DNA of 54,719 nucleotides, taken from contig JANQIE010000093.1 in NCBI GenBank assembly GCA_028282295.1, forward strand, positions 1-54,719, written 5' to 3'. The notes below the pieces were generated by a model. It had not been told where the DNA came from, did not search any database, and saw only the letters and a list, made by a program, of their open reading frames with translations. A program made the translations under genes and the position numbers. Shown here in pieces: positions 25,707 to 34,024 of the stretch. This DNA is from Desulfobacterales bacterium (lineage in GTDB: Bacteria > Desulfobacterota > Desulfobacteria > Desulfobacterales > JANQIE01). Position 1 is the first letter of the stretch; each line of letters opens with the position of its first letter.

Positions 25707-27080
25707 ATGGAAACCGCACTAAAAGTAGACAATCTGCCGACCATACCGTCGAATGACGCCTATCCCCGTCAAACACCCCCGCCGCTTCCGTCCGATACGG
25801 ACGCGGGCGGCAGCTCGTCGTGGTATCGCACCATCGACGTGTCCAAGTTGCTGCGCTGGGGCGGCGGCGCGCTGCTCACTGCGTCGGCGGTCTCCTTCAT
25901 GTGTCAGGGATTTTACAGTTTTGCCCCCATGACCCGCCATTGGGTGTTTGTCACTTTGTGCGTCGTACTCGGTTTACTAGGTATGGCCACCGGCGCTGTA
26001 TTAAAGGAAACCAAGGGGGCGCGCAGCTTTCTGGGCTTTGCGGCCGCCTCGTTTCCGGTTCTGGCGTCACAGATGGGGGCCATGATTTATTCTCTTTTCG
26101 GACAAGCGCCGGCCGGCATGCCGCAGCCACTGGTGTTTACGTCGCTAACATCCACCGCCGTGAGTATGACCACCGGCCTGACGCTGGGCATTGTCGTCCC
26201 GATCAGTTATTTGGGTTTCAAGGTTTTGGCGCGCTCGCAAGCGGCCTGCTTGACCGGACTTTACACCCTGGCCAATCTTGGTATTTTGATTCCCATGCGT
26301 CAGGAGACCTGGATCGGCTGGGTTTTCACCGGTGTCGCCGCGATGCTCTACATAGCCGACAGTCACCTCCTGGGAAGGGATTTTCGCCTTGCCAATTTCG
26401 AGGGCCGCATGGCGCGCGTGATCCTGGCCCTTCCCCTGGTGGTCATCTTCGGTCGCAGTCTGTTTTATCCGGTGGGGCATCAATTCATCGCGTTGACGGT
26501 CGCGCTGGCCGGTCTTTATTTCTCCTTTCACTGGGGGCGCGTTTTGAACGCCGGCCCACTAAAAACCGTCATGCAGGTATTCGGCAATGTCTCTTTAATA
26601 CTGGGCTGGCTGGTTTTCATTGTCCCGCTTATCGAAACCGGTACGTATTCCGTCGGCTGGTCGCTTTATGCCGTATTACTTCCCCTGGCCGGCATGATTG
26701 GTCTGCACACCCTGGTTGGCGATGGTGTCGCGGCGTCGCGGTATCGCAATACAGCGGCAGCTACGGCCATGCTGGCCGTCGTCGGTGCGCATTTGATGGA
26801 TGGCGCCTTGGGTTTGTCGGCAAGTGGCTTGTTGGTTGGGTTCATGCTCCTGGTGATGGCCGTGTTAACGGGCGAGAAGGCCGCATTCTGGGCCGGTTGC
26901 GTCGCCGTTGTCGTCTGTCTGCTGAATCTGGCGTTTGAAGCATTCGCGGTACACGCCAACTATGCCTGGGTTATCCTGGCGGTGGTGGGTATTGTCATAT
27001 TGTTCAGTGCCTCGCTGGTAGAAAAAAGCAAAGCACGATGGCAACACAAAATGAGGGTGCTGTGGCATCGCATGGGGTAG
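25707..27080 (+). CDS. Polytopic membrane protein of unknown function
   Basis: A 457-residue protein with a soluble proline-rich N-terminus (about 1-45) and roughly twelve predicted transmembrane helices spread over the rest, ending in a short basic tail (KARWQHKMRVLWHRMG). I recognise no transporter or enzyme motif; polar residues inside the helices are few. It follows the pspA-like gene by 12 nt with its own AAGGAG site, so the two are almost certainly one operon. A role as membrane partner or sensor for the PspA-like protein is an inference from this coupling. Base composition matches the core genes. Confidence 0.65.
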   Translation: METALKVDNLPTIPSNDAYPRQTPPPLPSDTDAGGSSSWYRTIDVSKLLRWGGGALLTASAVSFMCQGFYSFAPMTRHWVFVTLCVVLGLLGMATGAVLKETKGARSFLGFAAASFPVLASQMGAMIYSLFGQAPAGMPQPLVFTSLTSTAVSMTTGLTLGIVVPISYLGFKVLARSQAACLTGLYTLANLGILIPMRQETWIGWVFTGVAAMLYIADSHLLGRDFRLANFEGRMARVILALPLVVIFGRSLFYPVGHQFIALTVALAGLYFSFHWGRVLNAGPLKTVMQVFGNVSLILGWLVFIVPLIETGTYSVGWSLYAVLLPLAGMIGLHTLVGDGVAASRYRNTAAATAMLAVVGAHLMDGALGLSASGLLVGFMLLVMAVLTGEKAAFWAGCVAVVVCLLNLAFEAFAVHANYAWVILAVVGIVILFSASLVEKSKARWQHKMRVLWHRMG

Positions 27081-27096
27081 TTTTGGATAGAAGCAT

Positions 27097-27141
27097 CTGT
27101 TTGGCGGTGCTCTGGTTGGAGTCAAACCCACCGCCAAACAG
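27097..27141. terminator. Perfect 13-bp hairpin between convergent genes
   Basis: CTGTTTGGCGGTG (27097-27109) is the exact complement of CACCGCCAAACAG (27129-27141) with a 19-nt loop. It lies in the 66-nt gap between two converging genes, so it probably ends or protects transcripts from both sides even though it lacks a long T-tract. Confidence 0.55.
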
Positions 27142-27146
27142 GCGCC

Positions 27147-29651
27147 TCACGGCGTTTTCCCGGTGACGGCATCACGCACCTGCGCCCATGCAACACGCGG
27201 AGCATCGCCTGTCAGGGGCGGCTTGCCGGCAGCGGTCTCCACCTGTTCCAGCAACAATGCCAGGCGGCCGACCAAGCGCTGATAAACCTGGTAGTACTTC
27301 TCAATGGTTTCATTGGCTGCATTCCAAATCGCTTCGGTCTCGGTTTCGGCGGGCAGGCCGGCAACCAGGTAATCACCCAATTTCAAATCCGATGTGCTAT
27401 GAGCAAATGGATACGACACCGGTTTTAATTGGGTTTGCAATATCTGCAAGGTCGTCCGGACCTGGCGGCAGTGCTCACCGAATGCGGTTGCAAGCCCATC
27501 GCCGGCGTTGTCTTCGATTTGCCGGTTTGCCAGGGCGCCGAGCCGCGCCAGGGTCGCTTGCAAGCCGTCGAGTTGCGGCGCGGCTTTCTCGACAGCGGCG
27601 ATGAGAGTCACAAGCCTGCGGGCATCGGCCCGCATCAGGTGGGCATCCGGGAGCCGTTGTCCCATGGCGGGCAAGTGCATCAAACCCAGCGCGGCAATCA
27701 TGCGCACGCGCATGTAGCGTTCAAAATCCGCCAGTTCCGCATGCACCTGCGCCCCACTTGCGGCAATTGCCTTTTCAGCGTTTGCGACACCGCGCCAGTC
27801 ACCGGTGGACAGGTTGTATTCGGCCGGTTTGACGGTCTGACCGGCTTTTAGCAGCACAATGGCCTGATCGAGCTTGTACCGACGCGACCGCAGGGTGTTT
27901 AACCGGGTTAGCTGTTTTGACCGGGCCGCTGCGCCGGTTTGAATTGCCCGGCGGACTTGATCCAGGGCGAGAATGGCGTTTTTGACCTGCGACGTGTTTT
28001 TAAGCTGTCGCCAATCGAGTTTCAGCGGACGGCCGGCATGTAGTTGCCTCATAAAAAAACGGTCCAGGGCATTGGCGAAATGGGCTTCATTGTCCTGACT
28101 TTGGGCGATGCTGCCGGTTTGGATTAATTGACGGGCCGTAATCTGCCGGCCGATCAGCCGTCGATAAAAATCGAGGGTCACTTGCCGCGAGAAGTCTACA
28201 AAATCCCTGAACAGGCATTGGGCGTACAACGGCCCCATGCTCTTGTCGGCCTGGATGAGCGCGGGTTGAAAAAGCCCGTCCTGGGCCAGCGCGTTGGCGC
28301 GGGCGATGCGATCAGTGGTGGCCGGATGGGTGTCCAGCCAGCGGGTACGGGCCTCACGCAAAATGCCTCTGTAGTCGCGGGCTAGTTCGTCCGCAGGGAT
28401 TTTATTCAGATTGGCCATCACCAACGCCGGGAAGTCATCCGGCAGCCGCCCGTCGTCCCAGGCGCCTCGCAGGTTTTCCATGGCCCAATAGCGTGCCAGG
28501 GACAAGGCGTACATCGCTTTTTCGGTCCGGCCGAAATTTCGGGACCCGGCAATCCAGGTCTCGACCCGGTCGGCATCGAATTCCATTTGGCGCAGCATGA
28601 AGCAACTGATCAGGTGCCCCAGACGCATCAAGATCCATAAAAAGCGGCGCGACAACCAAATCCCACTCCTGGCGATCCACAGGATCAGGGCCAGGCGCAG
28701 GCCCCATTGGGTGCTGTAATGGCGTAGCCGTTCGTCCCAATGGTCTTCTTCATAAACCACCCGTTCAAACCAGAAGTTGACGGAGCGTATAATATAGGTC
28801 AACCCCATGCCGGCGGATTGGGCAAAGTGTCCCAGTTCATGGGCCAATACGCCGGCAAACTGTTCAACTTTCATCCCGGCAGCCAACGGCAGGCCGATGG
28901 TCAGGATCAACTCCTTGCGCCAGATGTCCCGCAAACCGCTCTTAAACTGAGCGCCGGCGTTGACATCCATATCCACATGAATTTCAGTGGGGACCGGCGC
29001 ACCGATTACACGGGCCAGTTTGGCGACAAAATCATACAACGCCGGTTCCCGGCGCCGGTCGATGCGATGCGGGTTGCCGGTGTGCACCCGCCTGGCAAAA
29101 AAGGGTTTGATTAAAAACAGAAGCACCAGGACACCGATAACAATCGGCGCCACGTAAACCAGCACGGCGCCCTTGACATTGTAACCGCTCGTAAACACCG
29201 TATGATTGATTGTGATATGGGCGTAAAGTCCCCAGCCGATGGCGCCGATCAGGGCTGCATAGATCAAGGGCAGGGTCACCATGGCCAGGGCAACCATGAT
29301 CAGACCGAGGTGATAAAACAGCGAAGGCTTGCGGCGGGGCATGTCACCGGTAAAGGCCGCGTGCAATTTTGTGGTCAGATCGGCGGGATTGGCGGGGGGT
29401 GGTGGCGACGGTGGTGCGGCCGGCTCAAAGGTCGCCTTGGCACCCAACTGATTCAGGCGGTGGCTGACCTTGCTACCTATTTTGAACGGCAGGTTGCGAT
29501 TGAGCACCACCGGCGTGCGGTCGACCAGCTTGGTCAGATGCTCTTGCGTGGATTGTTTGAACAATTGGGCCAATAAACGGATGATGGCCTGTTTTTTCGC
29601 GTCGACCGGTACCGATTCTAAAATCAACTTGCCGCAATCGGGATGGTTCAT
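27147..29651 (-). CDS. Large M48 family metallopeptidase with extra domains
   Basis: A membrane-bound zinc peptidase of about 834 residues, much longer than HtpX-type M48 enzymes (about 290). The zinc motif HELGHF lies near residue 270, with the third ligand region QMEFDADRVETW about 80 residues on. The N-terminal 100 residues are a separate domain with a Pro-rich linker (AAPPSPPPPANPAD), then two or three membrane helices precede the peptidase. The C-terminal ~400 residues are helical and unassigned. I start it at the ATG at 29649-29651, which is eight bases after GAGGGG; a TTG lies two codons earlier. It converges on the PspA/membrane-protein operon and may serve the same envelope-stress function: M48 enzymes such as HtpX degrade damaged membrane proteins. 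Confidence 0.85.
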   Translation of the reverse strand: MNHPDCGKLILESVPVDAKKQAIIRLLAQLFKQSTQEHLTKLVDRTPVVLNRNLPFKIGSKVSHRLNQLGAKATFEPAAPPSPPPPANPADLTTKLHAAFTGDMPRRKPSLFYHLGLIMVALAMVTLPLIYAALIGAIGWGLYAHITINHTVFTSGYNVKGAVLVYVAPIVIGVLVLLFLIKPFFARRVHTGNPHRIDRRREPALYDFVAKLARVIGAPVPTEIHVDMDVNAGAQFKSGLRDIWRKELILTIGLPLAAGMKVEQFAGVLAHELGHFAQSAGMGLTYIIRSVNFWFERVVYEEDHWDERLRHYSTQWGLRLALILWIARSGIWLSRRFLWILMRLGHLISCFMLRQMEFDADRVETWIAGSRNFGRTEKAMYALSLARYWAMENLRGAWDDGRLPDDFPALVMANLNKIPADELARDYRGILREARTRWLDTHPATTDRIARANALAQDGLFQPALIQADKSMGPLYAQCLFRDFVDFSRQVTLDFYRRLIGRQITARQLIQTGSIAQSQDNEAHFANALDRFFMRQLHAGRPLKLDWRQLKNTSQVKNAILALDQVRRAIQTGAAARSKQLTRLNTLRSRRYKLDQAIVLLKAGQTVKPAEYNLSTGDWRGVANAEKAIAASGAQVHAELADFERYMRVRMIAALGLMHLPAMGQRLPDAHLMRADARRLVTLIAAVEKAAPQLDGLQATLARLGALANRQIEDNAGDGLATAFGEHCRQVRTTLQILQTQLKPVSYPFAHSTSDLKLGDYLVAGLPAETETEAIWNAANETIEKYYQVYQRLVGRLALLLEQVETAAGKPPLTGDAPRVAWAQVRDAVTGKTP

Positions 29652-29880
29652 GATCAAGACCCCTCACATGCTGATTACTTTCTCCGCGCAAACCCAAACT
29701 ACTGACTGTGGAGAAAAATGCACATTTCATGCCGCCTTATCGCTGATCGGTTTTCGTTCAAGGCTTCACAGGACATGATTGATGCGAGGAGCCGTTCGGG
29801 GTGATTCGGCGGTATGGCCGCATCAAAAACATAAGTCAGCACGCAGACTGCCGCAGACACTGTCAAACGGAGCAAACGCG

Positions 29881-30846
29881 ATGCATACCTCCAACCTGAA
29901 CCGCTGGCGCCACGGTCATCGGTACCACGTTCACAATGAGAAAAACGAGCGGCGCACCTACCTGGTGATCGGCATCACGGTCGCGATGATGATCGTCGAA
30001 ATCATCGCCGGCTGGCTCACCGGCTCCATGGCCCTGTTGGCCGACGGCTGGCACATGGGCACCCATGCTGTGGCCCTGGGAATCACCGCGTTTGCTTATT
30101 ATTATGCTCGCCGGCACGCCGACAATCCAACGTACAGTTTCGGCACGGGCAAGGTGGGGACGCTGGGGGGCTACACCAGTGCCGTGGCGCTGGCAATTGT
30201 GGCGCTGTTGATGGGCGCGGAATCGATTCAGCGGTTGCTGGCGCCGCAACCGATTCGATTCAATGAAGCGATCGGCGTGGCAGTGGCGGGGCTGATCGTG
30301 AATTTGGGCTGTGCCCTGCTGTTGCAGGCAAACCATTCGCTTGATCATGGCGACCACGATCCCGGTCACCACCACCATGACGATCAAAACCTCAAGGCGG
30401 CCTACCTGCACGTACTGGCCGATGCGCTGACCTCTTTTTTGGCGATTTTTGCCTTACTCACCGGCAAGGCATTGGGTTGGTTGTGGATGGACCCGCTGAT
30501 GGGGCTTGTGGGCGGTGGGGTCATTGCCTACTGGGCGTACGGCCTGCTGGGCGAAACCAGCCGCATTTTACTCGATAGCGGTATCGACCGTCAGGTTCTG
30601 GGACGAATCCGGGCCGCCATCGAAGCCGATGCCGACAACCGGGTCACGGACCTGCATGTCTGGCGCATCGGCAGCCGGCAGCAGGCGGCCATCGTCTCCA
30701 TCGTGACCCATTTTCCGCAACCTACCGGGCACTATAAAAAACTACTGGCGGATTTTCCGGAGTTGGTGCACGTCACCGTTGAAATCAATGCCTGCCGCAC
30801 GCCGCCTTGCATTCTTGTGAAGGATTCTTCTAAAACTTTTCGATGA
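29881..30846 (+). CDS. dmeF: Cation diffusion facilitator, DmeF-like cobalt/nickel exporter
   Basis: An inner-membrane exporter of divalent metals driven by protons. The 321-residue CDF protein has the metal-site sequence ALLADGWHMGTHAVALGI in helix 2, FGTGKVGTLGGYTSAVAL in helix 3 and YLHVLADALTSFLAIFALL in helix 5. Between helices 4 and 5 is a His-rich loop (DHGDHDPGHHHHDDQ). The WHM-THA form and the loop match the DmeF subgroup, which exports Co2+ and Ni2+. I use the ATG at 29881; an upstream ATG at 29779 would add a 34-residue leader unlike the family. It sits between cobalamin gene blocks, so it may limit cobalt surplus. Its 3' end overlaps the next gene, on the opposite strand, by 17 bases. 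Confidence 0.85.
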   Translation: MHTSNLNRWRHGHRYHVHNEKNERRTYLVIGITVAMMIVEIIAGWLTGSMALLADGWHMGTHAVALGITAFAYYYARRHADNPTYSFGTGKVGTLGGYTSAVALAIVALLMGAESIQRLLAPQPIRFNEAIGVAVAGLIVNLGCALLLQANHSLDHGDHDPGHHHHDDQNLKAAYLHVLADALTSFLAIFALLTGKALGWLWMDPLMGLVGGGVIAYWAYGLLGETSRILLDSGIDRQVLGRIRAAIEADADNRVTDLHVWRIGSRQQAAIVSIVTHFPQPTGHYKKLLADFPELVHVTVEINACRTPPCILVKDSSKTFR

Positions 30847-31426
30847 TGCTGCCTTTGCGCACATAGACCTCGATATCGTTATGGGCGGCGGCCAGCGCGT
30901 CAAAAGCCGCCGCGAGGCGATCGAAAACCGGATCGTCCTCGCCGAGCTGATGTTCGGCATTTTGCAGCAGGCCATTGCCCTGGGCGATGTATTGCCGCAA
31001 CTGCGCGAGCAGGGCTTTGCGCTGCCGGTGCTTTTCTTTTTCACGGGCAATCACCGGCAGCAGGCGCTGGATCGAATATTCAACCAGGGCGTCGCGCGGA
31101 GTGTTGAAATTCTGCGATACCTGCTCGAGACAAGACAGGGTGCGCCGGCTCAACACAAATGTCTTTTGGACCCGTTGCAGGTCCCTGAATCGCCGCGACT
31201 GAATTTCACGAGCGATCAGATCAAGGGCTTCGGCATCTTCAATCAAATGATCAAACAGGGATTTTTGTTTGATGCCCAAATGGACCGAGACGATGCTCAG
31301 CGCATCGATGGCCTTGGCGGTCAGCTTGAAGGTTGCCCGTACAGATTGTTTGCCGCGCAATTCGGTTGAGCGGGCCCGTGGCAGCTGTATTTCCTCGCCC
31401 CAGAGAATATCGTCGTTTTCGGCCAT
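30830..31426 (-). CDS. Hypothetical protein with two ribbon-helix-helix-like segments
   Basis: An unrecognised 198-residue soluble protein. Two segments share a pattern like ribbon-helix-helix DNA-binding domains: VRATFKLTAKAIDALSIVSV followed by HLGIKQKSLFDHLIED (about 29-64), and QKTFVLSRRTLSCLEQVSQ followed by NFNTPRDALVEYSIQRLLPVI (about 86-125). Each has a beta-strand with alternating residues followed by two helices. A single chain with two such units could mimic the usual RHH dimer. The C-terminal 70 residues are a charged coiled-coil. It is encoded opposite dmeF with overlapping 3' ends. DNA binding is an inference from the pattern alone. Confidence 0.5.
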   Translation of the reverse strand: MAENDDILWGEEIQLPRARSTELRGKQSVRATFKLTAKAIDALSIVSVHLGIKQKSLFDHLIEDAEALDLIAREIQSRRFRDLQRVQKTFVLSRRTLSCLEQVSQNFNTPRDALVEYSIQRLLPVIAREKEKHRQRKALLAQLRQYIAQGNGLLQNAEHQLGEDDPVFDRLAAAFDALAAAHNDIEVYVRKGSIIEKF

Positions 31427-31502
31427 GATACTACCCTTTCACCGGCATTATTGGTTGGCTCTATGCATATAATTGCATGCCACGAAAAACAATCCCAATT
31501 TT

Positions 31503-31525
31503 TGTGCCGGTACGAAACCGGCACA
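31503..31525. repeat. Perfect 9-bp hairpin in the cobU upstream region
   Basis: TGTGCCGGT (31503-31511) and ACCGGCACA (31517-31525) flank ACGAA. It lies between the divergent RHH-like gene and cobU. It has no T-tract and might be an operator or an mRNA leader structure. The core elements of a cobalamin riboswitch are not seen around it. Confidence 0.5.
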
Positions 31526-31709
31526 TGCGAATTTCTGACCATAGGCATTAAATTAAACATAACGCCGAAACACCGGTTTTCAAATCGGACCAATCCCGGC
31601 CGGCTGCGGCGGGTGTTGATCGCCTGTTGACAAGGCCGGTGAAACCATCTATCTGTTTTGAGCTACCGGTTCATAGATCAAAATTTCTCATGCAAACAAA
31701 GGGTTGGAC

Positions 31710-32240
31710 GTGATCGCAACAACCTTGGTCATCGGCGGTTGCCGTAGCGGCAAAAGCGCACATGCCCAGGCACTGGCCGAACAAATTCCCGGATCGCCGA
31801 AAGTATATATCGCCACCTGTATGCCGCATGACGATGAGATGCGCCGGCGGGTGAAACGGCACCGAGCTTTGCGCGGCCAGGATTGGCGCACAGTCGAGGC
31901 GCCGCTCGGCTTGGCCGGCGCCGTAACGAAACACCAGTCCGCCGCCCGGGTGCTGCTGGTGGACTGCCTGACGTTGTGGATGACCAACTTGCTCATGAAA
32001 CAACGCACCGAGGATCAAATCGAGACGGCCGTGGCCGACCTGATCCACGCGTTGCAAAAGCCACGCTGCCCGGTCATCGTGGTCACCAACGAGGTCGGGG
32101 CCGGTATTGTGCCCGAGAACCGGCTGGCGCGCCGCTTCCGCGATCTGGCGGGTTGGACCAATCAACAGGTGGCCGCCGTTGTCGACCAGGTGATCTGGAC
32201 CGTTGCCGGGATCCCGGTACAAATCAAACCGGAACGCTGA
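31710..32240 (+). CDS. cobU: Adenosylcobinamide kinase / adenosylcobinamide-phosphate guanylyltransferase
   Basis: CobU phosphorylates adenosylcobinamide and transfers GMP to give AdoCbi-GDP. The roughly 176-residue protein has the P-loop VIGGCRSGKSAHAQALAE at its start, then YIATCMPHDDEMRRRVKRHR with the guanylylated-histidine region, the LVDCLTLWMTNLL block and VTNEVGAGIVPENRLARRFRDLAG. I prefer the GTG at 31710 as the start because AAAGGG stands six bases upstream; the TTG at 31704 directly abuts that site. It begins the second cobalamin block and is followed by cobS after three bases. Intact and typical. Confidence 0.94.
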   Translation: MIATTLVIGGCRSGKSAHAQALAEQIPGSPKVYIATCMPHDDEMRRRVKRHRALRGQDWRTVEAPLGLAGAVTKHQSAARVLLVDCLTLWMTNLLMKQRTEDQIETAVADLIHALQKPRCPVIVVTNEVGAGIVPENRLARRFRDLAGWTNQQVAAVVDQVIWTVAGIPVQIKPER

Positions 32241-32243
32241 CCC

Positions 32244-32969
32244 ATGCAAGGATTTATCGCCGCCACCCAGTTTTTGACCCGCCTGCCCATCGGAACGCCG
32301 GGCATCTTTGCGCCCCGGCGCATGTTGTTTTTTTTTCCGGCGGTGGGGCTGGTGTTGGGCGCACTGGTCGCGGTGTGCGATTTCGTGACCTTGAAACTCT
32401 GGCCCACACCGATTGCGGCCCTTCTGGATGTGCTCCTGCTGATCTATCTGACCGGAGCGCTACACCTTGACGGCATCGCCGATACCGCCGACGGGCTTTA
32501 CGGACAGCGTAACAAGGAGCGCGCCCTGGCCATCATGAAAGACAGCCGGGTCGGGGCCATGGGCGTGGTTGCCGTTTTCTGCGTGCTGGCGGTCAAATGG
32601 GCCGGGATTGCTCACCTGACGAATCATCGCTCACTGGCCCTGCTCATCATTCCGGCGTATGCCAGGGCCGGCATGCTGTTCGGTATCTGTTTGCTGCCCT
32701 ACGGACGCAGTCACGGCACGGGCCGGGCCTTTTTTGAAACCCCCTTGCAATGGCGAACCTTTGCGCTGTTGCTGCTACCGGTGGGCCTTTCGCTGGGACT
32801 CGGCGGTGCGGCGATTGTGCTGAATCTGGGCTTTGTGGTGATCACCGGGGTCCTGGTGCGGTTTTATCATAAAAAAATAGGCGTGGTAACCGGCGATCTG
32901 CTGGGTGCCATGGCCGAAATCAACGAGGCCGGCCTTTTCTTGTTGATGGCACTTGAGGGGGTGACTTAG
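32244..32969 (+). CDS. cobS: Adenosylcobinamide-GDP ribazoletransferase (cobalamin synthase)
   Basis: CobS is the integral membrane enzyme that joins AdoCbi-GDP to alpha-ribazole (phosphate) in the last step of cobamide assembly. The 241-residue protein has FIAATQFLTRLPIG at the start, the metal-binding signature LHLDGIADTADGLYG, and MKDSRVGAMGVVAVF, with about six membrane helices. It follows cobU by three bases, so the two are coupled. An AT-richer gap of about 95 nt separates it from cbiB. Confidence 0.94.
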   Translation: MQGFIAATQFLTRLPIGTPGIFAPRRMLFFFPAVGLVLGALVAVCDFVTLKLWPTPIAALLDVLLLIYLTGALHLDGIADTADGLYGQRNKERALAIMKDSRVGAMGVVAVFCVLAVKWAGIAHLTNHRSLALLIIPAYARAGMLFGICLLPYGRSHGTGRAFFETPLQWRTFALLLLPVGLSLGLGGAAIVLNLGFVVITGVLVRFYHKKIGVVTGDLLGAMAEINEAGLFLLMALEGVT

Positions 32970-33064
32970 GGCTCACGCAAAAATAAAATTGACGGCCCTT
33001 TCGTCAAAATATTGTCATTCTTGTCCTGTAACGCTGACGAACGAATATTGAACACCAAACATCG

Positions 33065-34024
33065 ATGAACCCGGTTTTTTATACCCTACCGATTGCGCTC
33101 GTACTCGATTTTGTGATGGGCGACCCACACTGGCTGCCGCATCCGATCCGGTGGATGGGCACGGCCATCGCCCGGTGCGAGCCCCGTTTCAGACGCCTCA
33201 TTGCCGACCCTTTTTGGGCCGGAACCGCCTTGGCCCTGGTGCTGATCGCCAGCGCGACCGGCGCAACACTGCTTGCGCTGAAGGTCGCCGGCCTTGTTCA
33301 TCCCACGGCCCGCACCATTGTCGAAATCGTGTTGATCTACTTTGCCCTGTCGGCCCGGTCCCTTGGCACCGCGGCCCTGACAGTACACGCCGCCTTGCGA
33401 CAACCGGACCTTGAGGCGGCCCGTTGCCGGCTGGCAATGATCGTGGGACGCGATGTGAACAGCTTGTCTCGCGCCGGGATCATTCGCGCCGCCGTGGAGA
33501 CCGTGGCCGAAAATCTGGTGGACGGCTTTATCGCCCCCCTGTTGTATGCTGCCGTGGGCGGGGCACCGCTGGCGATGGCGTACAAAATGATCAACACCCT
33601 GGATTCCATGGTCGGCTACAAAAACAAACAGTATGTGTTGTTCGGCCGGGCCGCCGCCCGGATCGACGATGCGGCCAACTATATTCCGGCGCGCCTTGCC
33701 GTGCCGCTCATTGCCGCCGCGGCGCATTGGATCGGTAGCAAGGGCACTGCAGCCTTCAAGACAGCCCTGTTGGACGGCCGGCACCACACCAGCCCCAACG
33801 CCGGGTATCCTGAAGCCGCCTTTGCCGGGGCCTTGGGGCTGCGCCTGGGCGGTCCCAATCTGTATGGCCGCCAACTGGTCGCCAAACCGTATATCGGCCG
33901 CAACCGGACACCGGCACGCCGGCGGCACATCCTGAAGGCGTGCCAGTTGATGTATGTTACGGCCTTGGTTGCCGGGGTATGCTTTTACGGGTTGCAACTG
34001 ATGCTGCACAATTTGGGGCTATGA
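33065..34024 (+). CDS. cbiB: Adenosylcobinamide-phosphate synthase
   Basis: CbiB attaches (R)-1-aminopropan-2-ol or its phosphate to cobyric acid at the inner membrane. The 319-residue protein has the family blocks LDFVMGDPHWLPHPIRWMG, LSARSLGTAALTVHAAL, MIVGRDVNSL, AVETVAENLVDGFIAPLLYA, AYKMINTLDSMVGYKN and DGRHHTSPNAGYPEAAFAGAL, with several membrane helices. The ATG at 33065 gives a full-length product. Its stop overlaps the next ATG (ATGA), coupling it to the cbiR-like gene. Confidence 0.94.
   Translation: MNPVFYTLPIALVLDFVMGDPHWLPHPIRWMGTAIARCEPRFRRLIADPFWAGTALALVLIASATGATLLALKVAGLVHPTARTIVEIVLIYFALSARSLGTAALTVHAALRQPDLEAARCRLAMIVGRDVNSLSRAGIIRAAVETVAENLVDGFIAPLLYAAVGGAPLAMAYKMINTLDSMVGYKNKQYVLFGRAAARIDDAANYIPARLAVPLIAAAAHWIGSKGTAAFKTALLDGRHHTSPNAGYPEAAFAGALGLRLGGPNLYGRQLVAKPYIGRNRTPARRRHILKACQLMYVTALVAGVCFYGLQLMLHNLGL

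Noticed and set aside
31427-31703. Cobalamin riboswitch upstream of cobU
   Set aside because: A strong hairpin is present but none of the riboswitch core sequence elements are.
33940-34020. Upstream start for the cbiR-like gene
   Set aside because: The extension overlaps cbiB and lacks homology; the ATG overlapping the cbiB stop is typical of this operon.
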